Below are positions 49,138 through 56,462 of a DNA stretch of 64,000 bases, piece by piece (the stretch's first letter is position 1; every line of letters begins with the position of its first letter). Source of the DNA: Gemmatimonadota bacterium (GTDB lineage Bacteria > Gemmatimonadota > Gemmatimonadetes > Longimicrobiales > Gaopeijiaceae). The position numbers were made by a program, and so were the translations under genes. Where the stretch lies: NCBI GenBank assembly GCA_022823365.1, contig JAJDXG010000056.1, forward strand, positions 372,001 to 436,000, read 5' to 3'. The notes beneath the pieces were generated by a model. That model was given only the letters and a program-made list of their open reading frames with translations, searched no databases and was not told where the DNA came from.

Positions 49138-49173
49138 TTAATGCATCTACGCCATCATTAATGCATCTACGCC
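49134..49173 (+). repeat. Perfect tandem 20-bp repeat (two units)
   Basis: ATCATTAATGCATCTACGCC occurs twice in immediate succession, at 49134-49153 and 49154-49173. The second copy supplies an in-frame ATG at 49161 for the ZrgA-like gene and the first copy an ATG at 49141 in another frame. The unit contains the palindrome ATTAAT and the near-palindrome ATGCAT. It abuts the Fur/Zur-like site. Confidence 0.85.
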
Positions 49174-49205
49174 GTACGCGCGCAACCCGCACCGGGTCCC
49201 TCACC

Positions 49206-49901
49206 ATGACCTACCCCACTCTCGATCGACCCCAGGTCCGCTCCCTTTTCGTCGGGTGGACGATCCCGTGTCTTCTGCTGTGCGTCGCATGCGGCGATTC
49301 ACCCGCCCCGGATCCTGGTCCTCCCCTGGTCGAGGGCGAACGGTTGGGGACGGTTGGGGCCCACGAACATGGCATCGCCCGACTGGGTCTGGCCGTGGAC
49401 GGCACCCGCCTCACCGTCGACCTGGAACTCCCCGCGGAATCCGTGTTCGGCTTCGAGCGCGCCCCCCGCTCGGCGGAGGAGCGGGCGACCGTAGCGGCGG
49501 CCCTCGAGAGACTCCAAACCGGTGGCGCTCGTCTCATCGCCTTTCCGGACGGGGCGATCTGTACGCTGGATTCGGCGGAGGTGGAGGCGCCGGAAGTTGT
49601 GTTAGGCGACGATGCCGGCGAGGACCAGCAGCCTGAAGAGGATGAGGCCCACGTGCACGAAGAGGATGAGGCCCACGTGCACGAAGAGGACGAGGGTACC
49701 CAACACGAAGAGGACGAGGGCACCCAACACGAAGACGTGCACCTCCTTGCCTCCCTCACCTGTTCCCGTGAGCCCCTCGGACCGGCGAGCCTGCGGTTCG
49801 CGGACCTCCTGCCCGACGTGGTGCAGGTGGACCTGACGGTGTTCACCGCGGCAGGCGAGGCGGCCGGTCGCGTCGCGCCCGATGCCTCGTTCCGGTTCTG
49901 A
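49206..49901 (+). CDS. ZrgA/DUF2796 zinc-binding lipoprotein with acidic/His repeats
   Basis: About 231 residues. The lipobox is CLLLCVAC. The DUF2796 pattern follows: GAHEHGIARLGLAVDGTRLTVDLELPAESVFGFERAP. ZrgA of this family is a zinc-regulated periplasmic zinc-binding protein in Vibrio. Near residue 145 is a run of four eight-residue units, EEDEAHVH twice and EEDEGTQH twice, an obvious metal-binding loop. Cysteines in AICTLD and SLTCSRE may form a disulfide. The ATG at 49206 was chosen to give a compact signal peptide; an in-frame ATG at 49161 in the tandem repeat is an alternative. Confidence 0.75.
   Translation: MTYPTLDRPQVRSLFVGWTIPCLLLCVACGDSPAPDPGPPLVEGERLGTVGAHEHGIARLGLAVDGTRLTVDLELPAESVFGFERAPRSAEERATVAAALERLQTGGARLIAFPDGAICTLDSAEVEAPEVVLGDDAGEDQQPEEDEAHVHEEDEAHVHEEDEGTQHEEDEGTQHEDVHLLASLTCSREPLGPASLRFADLLPDVVQVDLTVFTAAGEAAGRVAPDASFRF
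49635..49730 (+). repeat. 24-bp coding repeat in the ZrgA-like gene (four units)
   Basis: Two perfect 24-base units encoding EEDEAHVH are followed by two near-identical 24-base units encoding EEDEGTQH. The second pair shares its first half with the first. This reflects stepwise tandem duplication of a metal-binding octapeptide and would be prone to copy-number change by slippage. Confidence 0.85.
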
Positions 49902-50010
49902 GCTGACGAGCCGGGAGTACCGTTTCGGCACCGACCTGGCCAGCTTCGGCGTCCCGCCGCTGGCCGCATCTCCAAACCGCGCCCGCAGTCTGTCAGCACG
50001 ACCGGACCTG

Positions 50011-50148
50011 GGTTAGCTTCCCCGATACCCGTCCGCCGGAGCAGCGAGGGGGCGGGTGGGGTCTGGTGACCCCAGCGGTCTTCAAAACCGTCTGGCCCGG
50101 CTTGAACCCGGGCTGGTGAGTTCGATTCTCACACGCTCCCGCCACTCC
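50011..50148 (+). repeat. Direct repeat, right copy, containing the intact tRNA-Sec
   Basis: About 138 bases resembling 45166-45300, from GGTTAGCTTC through the tRNA to CGCCACTCC. Sequence beyond both ends is unrelated in the two copies. The two copies are in the same orientation, as expected of integration or recombination borders. Confidence 0.75.
50048..50144 (+). tRNA. selC: tRNA-Sec (anticodon TCA)
   Basis: The 97-base gene has the features peculiar to selenocysteine tRNA. A six-base D stem TGGGGT/ACCCCA encloses CTGGTG. The anticodon loop CTTCAAA gives TCA, reading UGA. A long variable arm has the stem GCCCGG/CCGGGC. The T arm is GTGAG-TTCGATT-CTCAC. The acceptor GGGGGCG pairs with CGCTCCC with one G-T pair, and GCCA is encoded. 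An eighth acceptor pair would be G-A, so the helix seems one pair short of the usual eight. The genome should therefore decode UGA as selenocysteine. No selenoprotein or selA/selB gene is visible in the window. Confidence 0.85.
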
Positions 50149-50209
50149 GGATCCTCGAGGTTGCCCGCCTTCGCCGAAGGCGACGAAACACACAGGCTAT
50201 TGGGCGCAA

Positions 50210-51145
50210 ATGCCGCGGACGCTCCCCCTGCTCTTGCTCGTGGTTGCCGCGCTGACGGCGACCGATGCCTCCGGCCAGACCTGGAGGGGGCTGGTCGTAG
50301 CCCCCGAGCAGCGCTGTTCGCCCTACCGCGCCGATGACTACAGCTACCCCCAATCCGTCGAAGCCTCGATCGTCCGCGAACTCGGCGGCATCTACTCTCC
50401 CTACACGGGCCAGCGCTTTGCCTCCACCGGGGAGACCGACATCGAGCACATGGTCGCGCGCAGCGAGGCCCACGACTCGGGGCTCTGCGCGGCCGGCCTC
50501 GAGACCCGCCGCGCCTTCGCCCGCGACCTGCTCAACCTGACGCTCGCAAGCCCGGGATTGAACCGTGGGTTCAAGGGCGCGAGCGATGCCGCCGAATGGA
50601 TGCCGCAGCGAAACCGGTGCTGGTTTGCCGCACGTGTGGTGGCAGTCCGGCAGCGCTGGGGCCTTACCATCGACGCGCGAGAAGCCGAGACGCTGGAAGC
50701 GGTTCTGTCCGGCTGCGCGACCACCGAACTGGACGTCAGCGGCGGCGATTGGGCCGATGCGGTGCATGGGTCCCTGGCCTCGGCCGACGCCTTGCGGCTG
50801 TGGGACGACAACGGGAGCGGGACCATCACGTGCGCGGAGGCTCGGCGCCACGGAATCGCCCCGGTGCCGCGGGACCATCCGGCCTATCCGTTCATGCGGG
50901 ATGGAGATGGCGACGGCGTCGTGTGTGAGCAGGCCGGTGAGCCCGCGGGTGCATCGCAGGCTCCCGCGCGGCAGACGGGGTTGCCTGACGCCCTTCGGCT
51001 GTGGGACGACAACGGGAACGGGATGATCACGTGCGCTGAAGCACGGCGTCACGGAATCGCCCCCGTTCGCCGCGGCCACCCGGCCTATCCGTTCATGCGG
51101 GACGCCGACGGCAATGGCGTCGTCTGCGAGCGGAACGAGGGGTAG
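50210..51145 (+). CDS. Secreted HNH nuclease with two excalibur calcium-binding domains
   Basis: About 311 residues. After a signal peptide (LPLLLLVVAALTATDASGQ), a DUF1524-like HNH domain shows DIEHMVARSEAHDSGLC, ARDLLNLTLASPGLNRGFKGASDAAEW and MPQRNRCWFAARVV, which carry the expected His and Asn of a nuclease. The C-terminal third contains two near-identical excalibur-type units (ALRLWDDNGSGTITCAEARRHGIAPV ... YPFMRDGDGDGVVCE, repeated at the end), with DxDxDG calcium loops. Secreted HNH-excalibur nucleases may degrade extracellular DNA for nutrition or act on competing cells. It lies 65 bases downstream of tRNA-Sec. Confidence 0.82.
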   Translation: MPRTLPLLLLVVAALTATDASGQTWRGLVVAPEQRCSPYRADDYSYPQSVEASIVRELGGIYSPYTGQRFASTGETDIEHMVARSEAHDSGLCAAGLETRRAFARDLLNLTLASPGLNRGFKGASDAAEWMPQRNRCWFAARVVAVRQRWGLTIDAREAETLEAVLSGCATTELDVSGGDWADAVHGSLASADALRLWDDNGSGTITCAEARRHGIAPVPRDHPAYPFMRDGDGDGVVCEQAGEPAGASQAPARQTGLPDALRLWDDNGNGMITCAEARRHGIAPVRRGHPAYPFMRDADGNGVVCERNEG

Positions 51146-51235
51146 CCGGAGCGCAGGGGCGGGACCGTTGGTTCCGTCAGCGCTTCAGTACCTTCCCTGT
51201 TGCGCCATCCAGGCGCACCGCGCACCGTACCCATC

Positions 51236-51505
51236 ATGAAATCCTTCTTCCCCCTGCGGCGCGGAGAGGGTGCGACGCTCGTCTTCCTGATCGCCTTCTC
51301 CGCGTTTGCGTTCATCCCTCAGTGGCGCACCATCGAGGCGGGCGGCATGGCCGTCTTCGGCTGGCTCATCGCCGCGCTGATGCTGGTTTCGCCGGCGCTG
51401 GCCCTCGTCACCATCCTGCGGCGTGACGGGACGGGAGGCGCGGGGGCCGCGGCGGGCGGAGCGGCACCCGATGCGGCCGCGGAAGACGATCGGGGAGACG
51501 CCTGA
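51236..51505 (+). CDS. Small two-helix membrane protein preceding a symporter
   Basis: An 89-residue protein with two hydrophobic helices (ATLVFLIAFSAFAFIPQW and MAVFGWLIAALMLVSPALALVTIL) and an Ala/Gly-rich acidic tail. It overlaps the symporter start by one base (TGATG), the same arrangement as the DUF3311-like protein before the first symporter at 15.4 kb. I infer a partner role, but its sequence is not close to that protein. Confidence 0.6.
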   Translation: MKSFFPLRRGEGATLVFLIAFSAFAFIPQWRTIEAGGMAVFGWLIAALMLVSPALALVTILRRDGTGGAGAAAGGAAPDAAAEDDRGDA

Positions 51506-52932
51506 TGCTCCTCGAACGCGTCCTGGTCGGGGTCTACCTCGCCGCGTGCATCGGCATCGGCATCGCGGTGTCGAAGAGGGTCCTGGGCTCCCGCGACGAG
51601 TACTGGGTGGCGGGACGGCGCATCGGCACGGTCGTGAACTCGATGGCGATCATGGCGGCGCTGGCAAGCGGCGGATCGATCATCGGCGTGATGGGGCTGG
51701 CTTACGCCCAGGGCATTCCGGCGACGCTCGCGCTCTTCGGAGGCGCAGTGGTGGGCTTTCCGCTGGCGTCCATTCTCGTCGCCAGGCCGCTCCGCAACTT
51801 CGGCAAGTTCACGATCACCGACTTCATGAGCTTCCGGTACCCCCACGCGCTGGTCCGGTACCTGGTCCCGGTCCTCATCGTGGCGGCCTTCACCATCTAC
51901 ATCGTCGCACAGCTGAAGGCGGCGGGCATCACCGCCGAGGCGCTGCTGGGCATCCCCTACAACACGGCCCTGGCCCTGGCCACGCTCGTGTTCATCATCT
52001 ACGTCTCGTTCGGGGGCATGGTCGCGATCACCTGGACGGATGTGATCCAGGGGTTTCTCATGCTCTTCGTGATCATGGGCACGGCACTGGTGATCGTCTG
52101 GCGCGTCGGGTCGCCCTTCGAGATCATGAGTCAGGCCACGGCCGTCGCCCCGGAACTGGGGCAGGTCGCGAACCGGCCCGTGTCGAGCTACCTCGGCTAC
52201 TTCATCATCTGGGCCACGGCCATCCCGGTGATTCCCCACATCGTCATGAGGGTCTTTACCGCCCGGGACGCCGAGAGCGCGCGGCTGTCGCTGAACCTGT
52301 CGATGCTGGTGTACAGCGTGATGATCCTCGCGGCGGTGCTCGCCATCGTGCCGGTCGGCAGGATCGACTTTCCGGGACTCCAGGACGCCGACCAGCTCTT
52401 CCTGCGCGTGATGGAGACGCAGTTCCCGCCCCTCGTCCGCGGGATCGCGGTCGCGGCCGTGCTCGCCGCCGTCATGTCCACCACCGATGCGCTGCTGCTG
52501 GCGTGCAGTTCGGCCATCTCGCACGACCTCCTCGGAGGCCTGCTCAAGGGCCGGGCCAGCAACCGGACGATGACCCTGGTGCGCATCGGCTCGACCTGGG
52601 TGATCGGGATCGCGGCGCTCCTGTGGGCATTCTCGCCGCCGGAACTGATCACGGAGTTCTACACCGCGGGGGTCGGAATCCTGAGCGCGAGCCTGTTCGT
52701 ACCCACCATCGCCGGGCTGTGGTGGAAGAAGGCCAACCTGGCGGGTGGCGTCGGGGCCGTGGTGTCGGGCGCGGGCGTCTACATCCTGGTGCAGTTCGGC
52801 GTCATCGACGTCGGCCTGGCGCCGGTGGTGGTCGCCCTCTTCGCCAGTGCCGCGGCCATGGTTCTGGGGGGATGGTTCGGGCCGCGGGAATCCACGGAGA
52901 TGGTCGAGCGCATTGAGGCTCTGCACGGGTGA
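51505..52932 (+). CDS. Sodium:solute symporter family protein
   Basis: About 475 residues with 12-13 predicted helices. SSS features are GRRIGTVVNSMAIMAALASGGSIIGVMG, KFTITDFMSFRYPH, the long helix IYVSFGGMVAITWTDVIQG, and the signature-like VAAVLAAVMSTTDALLLACSSAISHDLL. This looks closer to the pantothenate/acetate/proline branch than the copy at 13.9 kb, but the substrate is not identifiable. The C-terminal helix is followed by a short tail (RESTEMVERIEALHG). Confidence 0.87.
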   Translation: MLLERVLVGVYLAACIGIGIAVSKRVLGSRDEYWVAGRRIGTVVNSMAIMAALASGGSIIGVMGLAYAQGIPATLALFGGAVVGFPLASILVARPLRNFGKFTITDFMSFRYPHALVRYLVPVLIVAAFTIYIVAQLKAAGITAEALLGIPYNTALALATLVFIIYVSFGGMVAITWTDVIQGFLMLFVIMGTALVIVWRVGSPFEIMSQATAVAPELGQVANRPVSSYLGYFIIWATAIPVIPHIVMRVFTARDAESARLSLNLSMLVYSVMILAAVLAIVPVGRIDFPGLQDADQLFLRVMETQFPPLVRGIAVAAVLAAVMSTTDALLLACSSAISHDLLGGLLKGRASNRTMTLVRIGSTWVIGIAALLWAFSPPELITEFYTAGVGILSASLFVPTIAGLWWKKANLAGGVGAVVSGAGVYILVQFGVIDVGLAPVVVALFASAAAMVLGGWFGPRESTEMVERIEALHG

Positions 52933-52939
52933 ATCGACG

Positions 52940-53786
52940 GTGCTGGTTGCTGGCTGGCAGACACTCTGGAGGAGATTGCGGGATTGGCGGGGAACCGCTG
53001 ACCGCCGTGTAGAGTCCGCGCGGCGCGCGAGAGCTCGGAAGCCGGACCGGAAGCGGGCGTCAAACGGCCTGCTCGTCGGTTGCTGCGTTGTTCTTGCGGC
53101 GGCCGCCGTCTTCGTGACCCGGAGTGAAACGGGATCGGCGCGGGAGTCCATCATCCTCATGCACGGGCTCGGGCGCACCAGGGCATCCATGGCCCTGCTT
53201 GCCGAGCGGCTCGAGCGGGCCGGCTACGACGTCACCAACGTGGACTACGACTCGCGCGCCGGAACCCTCGCCGAGCATGCCGAAACGCTCGCTGCCGAGG
53301 TGTCGGCCTGCTGTGCCGCGGCTGCGCGCGTTCACTTCGTGGGCCACTCGCTCGGCGGGCTCGTGATCCGCCGCTACCTGGCCGACTCCCCCCCCCGAGT
53401 CCCTGGGACGGGTGGTCCTGCTTGCGCCTCCCAACCAGGGCAGCGAGGTGGCGGACTGGTTCCGGGAGCAGGAACTCGGGCACCTCCTGGGACCGGCGGG
53501 CATGGGCCTCGGGACCGGCGAAACCGGCGTCCCCGCAAGCCTCCCTCCTCCGGAGTACGAGGTCGGCATTATCGCGGGCAACCGCAGCCTCAACCCCATC
53601 GGTTCGGCGCTCATTCCCGGCCCCGACGACGGCCTGGTGGGCGTCGAGAACACCAGAATCGAGGATGTGCCACTGATCGTGGTCCCCCGGTCCCACACCT
53701 TCCTGATGAACGATCGCTTCACTACCGAAGCGGTGATCGGATTTCTCAGGACGGGGGCGTTCCCGCCGGTCCCGGCCCCGGAGTAG
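52940..53786 (+). pseudogene. Alpha/beta hydrolase frameshifted at a nine-C run
   Basis: A membrane-anchored lipase/esterase-like protein. From the first frame: VGCCVVLAAAAVFVTRSE (anchor), then ILMHGLGRTRASMALLAERL, VTNVDYDSRAG and the nucleophile elbow FVGHSLGGLVIRRYLADSPP. After the run of nine C at 53388-53396 the homologous reading continues one frame over, as ESLGRVVLLAPPNQGSEVADWF to RSHTFLMND, which includes the expected His. Deleting one C restores a continuous protein. The start is unclear (GTG at 52940 proposed). It may be a true frameshift, a phase-variable tract, or a sequencing error. Confidence 0.65.
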
Positions 53787-53947
53787 GGCGGCAACCTGCA
53801 ACCGCGAGAGGGCTCGACCACCTCCGATTGATCCTCCCGGGACCCGGCGGTTCCCGCCCCCGCCCGCGCGGTCTCTCGCGCCTGGAGGGAAACCCGGCCA
53901 CAATTAGTGGTTGGCGGGCACCGAAGCGATCGGTAAGGGAGGCTCCG

Positions 53948-55852
53948 ATGAAACGAGCGCTGCTGGCAATCCTCGTTCCTCTGGCCGGCCCGGCCTGCGC
54001 CGAAACCAGCGGCACGCCGGCGACCAGCCGTACCCCGGGCGACTTCACCCTCGAGGAGTTCGTGTCGACGAACTCGCTGGTGGACGGAGCCGTGCCGGAC
54101 TGGTCCCCCGACGGTTTGTCGATCCTCTTCCTCGGGCGCGACACCCTGTGGACCATCGGCGTCGACGGCGGGGACCCCGAGGCGATCCCGGTGCGGGGAG
54201 TCACCAGCCCGGAGTACTCCCCGGACGGCGCGTGGATCGGCTACGTGTCGAGCGCATCCGGCGACGGGCAGGAACTCTGGCTCTGGTCCCTCTCCGAACA
54301 GCGCGCGCTCCAGTTGACGGATCTCGGCGCCCGCACGCTTTCCTGGAGCTGGTCGCCGGACGGGCGGCACATCTCCTTCTCCAACTCGCTGCGCGGCAAC
54401 TACGACATCTACACGGTGTCGGTGCCCGGGGGACAGGTGAAGCGCCTCACCACCGACACCCGCTACGACGTGCAGCCCACCTGGACCCCGGACGGCTCCG
54501 GGATCGTGTTCGTGCGCATGGACCAGTGGTGGATCCATCACGACGTCATCGCCATCGACGCCGCCACCGGCTCCGGCGAGCGCCTCATCGTGAGCGACCG
54601 CGACTGGATGGACTATCGCACCGGCCAGGAGTTCGGGCCCGGCCAGGTCTCGCCTAGGGGCGACCAGGTGCTCTTCCGCTCCTACCGCAGCGGCTGGATC
54701 AACTGGTGGCTCGCGCCCATGGAGGGCGGCGAGCCGCGGCCGCTCGCGCCCGAGGCAGCCGATCAGAACTCCCAGAAGCCCTTCCGGGGCTACGCCCGCT
54801 GGTCTCCCGACGGCGCCAGGGTCGCGTACACGTCCAACCTGAGGGGCCGGCAGATTCTGCGGGTCGCCTCGGTGGACGACGGGACCGTCCAGACCGTCTT
54901 CGCGCCGGAGATGGGTCTGGTCGCGAACCCGGCGTGGTCTCCGGACGGAAGCCGCATCGCCTTCACCTTCGACACCCCGGCACAGGTCCCGGACCTGTAT
55001 GCGGTGGATGCGGACGGCGGCGAGCCGACCCGCCTGACGCATTCGCTGCCGGATCCGTCGCTCGCCGACGCCTTCTTCATGCCCGAGCGGGTCAGCTACG
55101 AGAACGACGGGCTGACCATCCACTCCTACCTGTTCCGGCCGGCCGAGCCCCCGCCGCCCGGCGGGTATCCGGCCATCGTCTGGGTCCACGGAGGACCATC
55201 CTCGCAGTTCGAGGATGGATGGAGGCGACACGCCGACGCCCACTACTTCATCAAACACGGATACGCGGTTCTGGCCCCGAACATCCGAGGGAGCTCGGGC
55301 TTCGGCTGGGAGCACGAGGAGGCGAACAACGGGTGCTGGGCGCGGTGCGATCTGGATGATGTCGTGGCCGGCGCCAGGTACCTCGGCACATTGCCCGACA
55401 TCGACGGCGACCGCGTCGCGGTCACGGGCGTGAGCTACGGAGCCTACTTGAGCTTCGCCGCGAGCACGTTCGCTCCGGACGCCTTCCGGGCCGCCGTGCC
55501 CCTCCGCGAGGGATACGCCAACCGCATTCAACTGGTCGAGCGGGAGTCGGCTCTGGCCAACATCAACATGTACCAGTACGAGCTCGGGCTGCTGGCGGAG
55601 AACCGCGAGACCTTCCGGCAGGCGTCCCCCACGCTGTTCGCGCAGGACGTCGGGATGCCCATGCTGATCATCGCCGGCGAGGGCGACGTGCAGATGCGCG
55701 CGTTCGCCACGGAAGCCGCCCGCTACTACAAGCCGGTCACCTACGAGCGGTACGATGACGTTGCGGGCCGGGCCGCGCGGCTCGAGTGGATGCCGAGGAT
55801 GCTGGCCTTTCTGGATCGTCACCTGAAGGGCGACGTGGATCTCCGGCCGTAA
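53948..55852 (+). CDS. S9-family prolyl oligopeptidase-like protein, catalytic His apparently missing
   Basis: About 634 residues. A lipoprotein-like or cleavable signal (LLAILVPLAGPACAE) is followed by PD40 propeller repeats (WSPDGLSILFLG, YSPDGAWIGYVSS, WTPDGSGIVFVRM, WSPDGARVAYTSN) and an alpha/beta hydrolase domain. The nucleophile elbow GVSYGAYL and oxyanion segment WVHGGPSSQF are present, and an Asp is at GEGDVQMRAF. Where active S9 enzymes have YxGEGHGF, this protein has YERYDDVAGRAARLEW, with no His. GGGAGG lies before the ATG at 53948, so it is expressed. It might be an inactive binding protein or use another His. Confidence 0.8.
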   Translation: MKRALLAILVPLAGPACAETSGTPATSRTPGDFTLEEFVSTNSLVDGAVPDWSPDGLSILFLGRDTLWTIGVDGGDPEAIPVRGVTSPEYSPDGAWIGYVSSASGDGQELWLWSLSEQRALQLTDLGARTLSWSWSPDGRHISFSNSLRGNYDIYTVSVPGGQVKRLTTDTRYDVQPTWTPDGSGIVFVRMDQWWIHHDVIAIDAATGSGERLIVSDRDWMDYRTGQEFGPGQVSPRGDQVLFRSYRSGWINWWLAPMEGGEPRPLAPEAADQNSQKPFRGYARWSPDGARVAYTSNLRGRQILRVASVDDGTVQTVFAPEMGLVANPAWSPDGSRIAFTFDTPAQVPDLYAVDADGGEPTRLTHSLPDPSLADAFFMPERVSYENDGLTIHSYLFRPAEPPPPGGYPAIVWVHGGPSSQFEDGWRRHADAHYFIKHGYAVLAPNIRGSSGFGWEHEEANNGCWARCDLDDVVAGARYLGTLPDIDGDRVAVTGVSYGAYLSFAASTFAPDAFRAAVPLREGYANRIQLVERESALANINMYQYELGLLAENRETFRQASPTLFAQDVGMPMLIIAGEGDVQMRAFATEAARYYKPVTYERYDDVAGRAARLEWMPRMLAFLDRHLKGDVDLRP

Positions 55853-55874
55853 GTGGAGTAGCGGGACCGGCCGT

Positions 55875-56420
55875 CTAATCCGACGCGCGTGCCTGCCACT
55901 CGTCGCGCAGGACGGAGTAGACCACCATGTCCTGGCGAGCTCCCGGGTCGGCGTCGCTTGGACGTTCGCTTCTCAGCAGCCCATCCCGCCTCATCCCCAG
56001 CTTTTCCATCACTCTTGAGGACGGGGTATTCGCGAGGTCCGCCATCGCGGTGATCTTTGCGAGATCGAACTCGTTGAACGCCCAGTCCATGACGGCTCTC
56101 GCGGCTTCGGCGGTGAGCCCCTTGCCCCAGTGCGCGCGGGCGATGCTGTATCCGATTTCGCCGGTCCCCCTGGACGTGTCGATCCTGATGTTGATTCCGC
56201 CGACGCACCTGCCGCCCAGGCAGATCGCGAAGACGGGATTGGTATCCCACGGAGCGAGCACGGAACGCGCCACGAACTCGACGGCGTGCCTGTACTCGTA
56301 GGGGCTGGGAACAGGCAGAAAGCGACCCCACTCGGAGTCGCGCGCGTAGGCGTAGACGTCGTCGGCGTCCGTGAGCTGGAACGGGCGCAGGAGCAGCCGA
56401 TCGGTTCTGAGCGTAGTCAT
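55875..56420 (-). CDS. GNAT family N-acetyltransferase (RimJ/RimL-like)
   Basis: A 181-residue acetyltransferase with the ribosomal-protein N-acetyltransferase pattern: TDRLLLRPFQLTDADDVYAY at the start, VGGINIRIDTSRGTGEIGYSI, the acetyl-CoA loop ARAHWGKGLTAEAARAVMDWAF, and NTPSSRVMEKLGMRRDG. The substrate is unknown; members acetylate ribosomal proteins, antibiotics or amino acids. It has a separate frame from the M16 genes downstream, with 42 bases between, so it may head that minus-strand group or stand alone. Confidence 0.82.
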   Translation of the reverse strand: MTTLRTDRLLLRPFQLTDADDVYAYARDSEWGRFLPVPSPYEYRHAVEFVARSVLAPWDTNPVFAICLGGRCVGGINIRIDTSRGTGEIGYSIARAHWGKGLTAEAARAVMDWAFNEFDLAKITAMADLANTPSSRVMEKLGMRRDGLLRSERPSDADPGARQDMVVYSVLRDEWQARASD

Positions 56421-56462
56421 GACTCGTCCTGCTCGGGGCGTTTCGCTTCCTCGACGAGCAGA

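Noticed and set aside
49635-49730. The 24-bp array as a CRISPR-like repeat
   Set aside because: Units are contiguous without spacers and lie in frame inside a coding region.
51319-53190. 623-codon minus-strand open frame across the second symporter
   Set aside because: Composition dominated by Arg, His, Asp and Gly with no family match.
53388-53400. In-frame selenocysteine or programmed frameshift in the alpha/beta hydrolase, considered because tRNA-Sec is present
   Set aside because: No in-frame TGA separates the halves; the break is a change of frame at a nine-C run without a shift-stimulating structure that I can see.
53060-55822. 920-codon minus-strand open frame over the S9 peptidase and alpha/beta hydrolase
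   Set aside because: Antisense shadow. No signal peptide or domain, and the plus strand has a ribosome binding site and clear homology.
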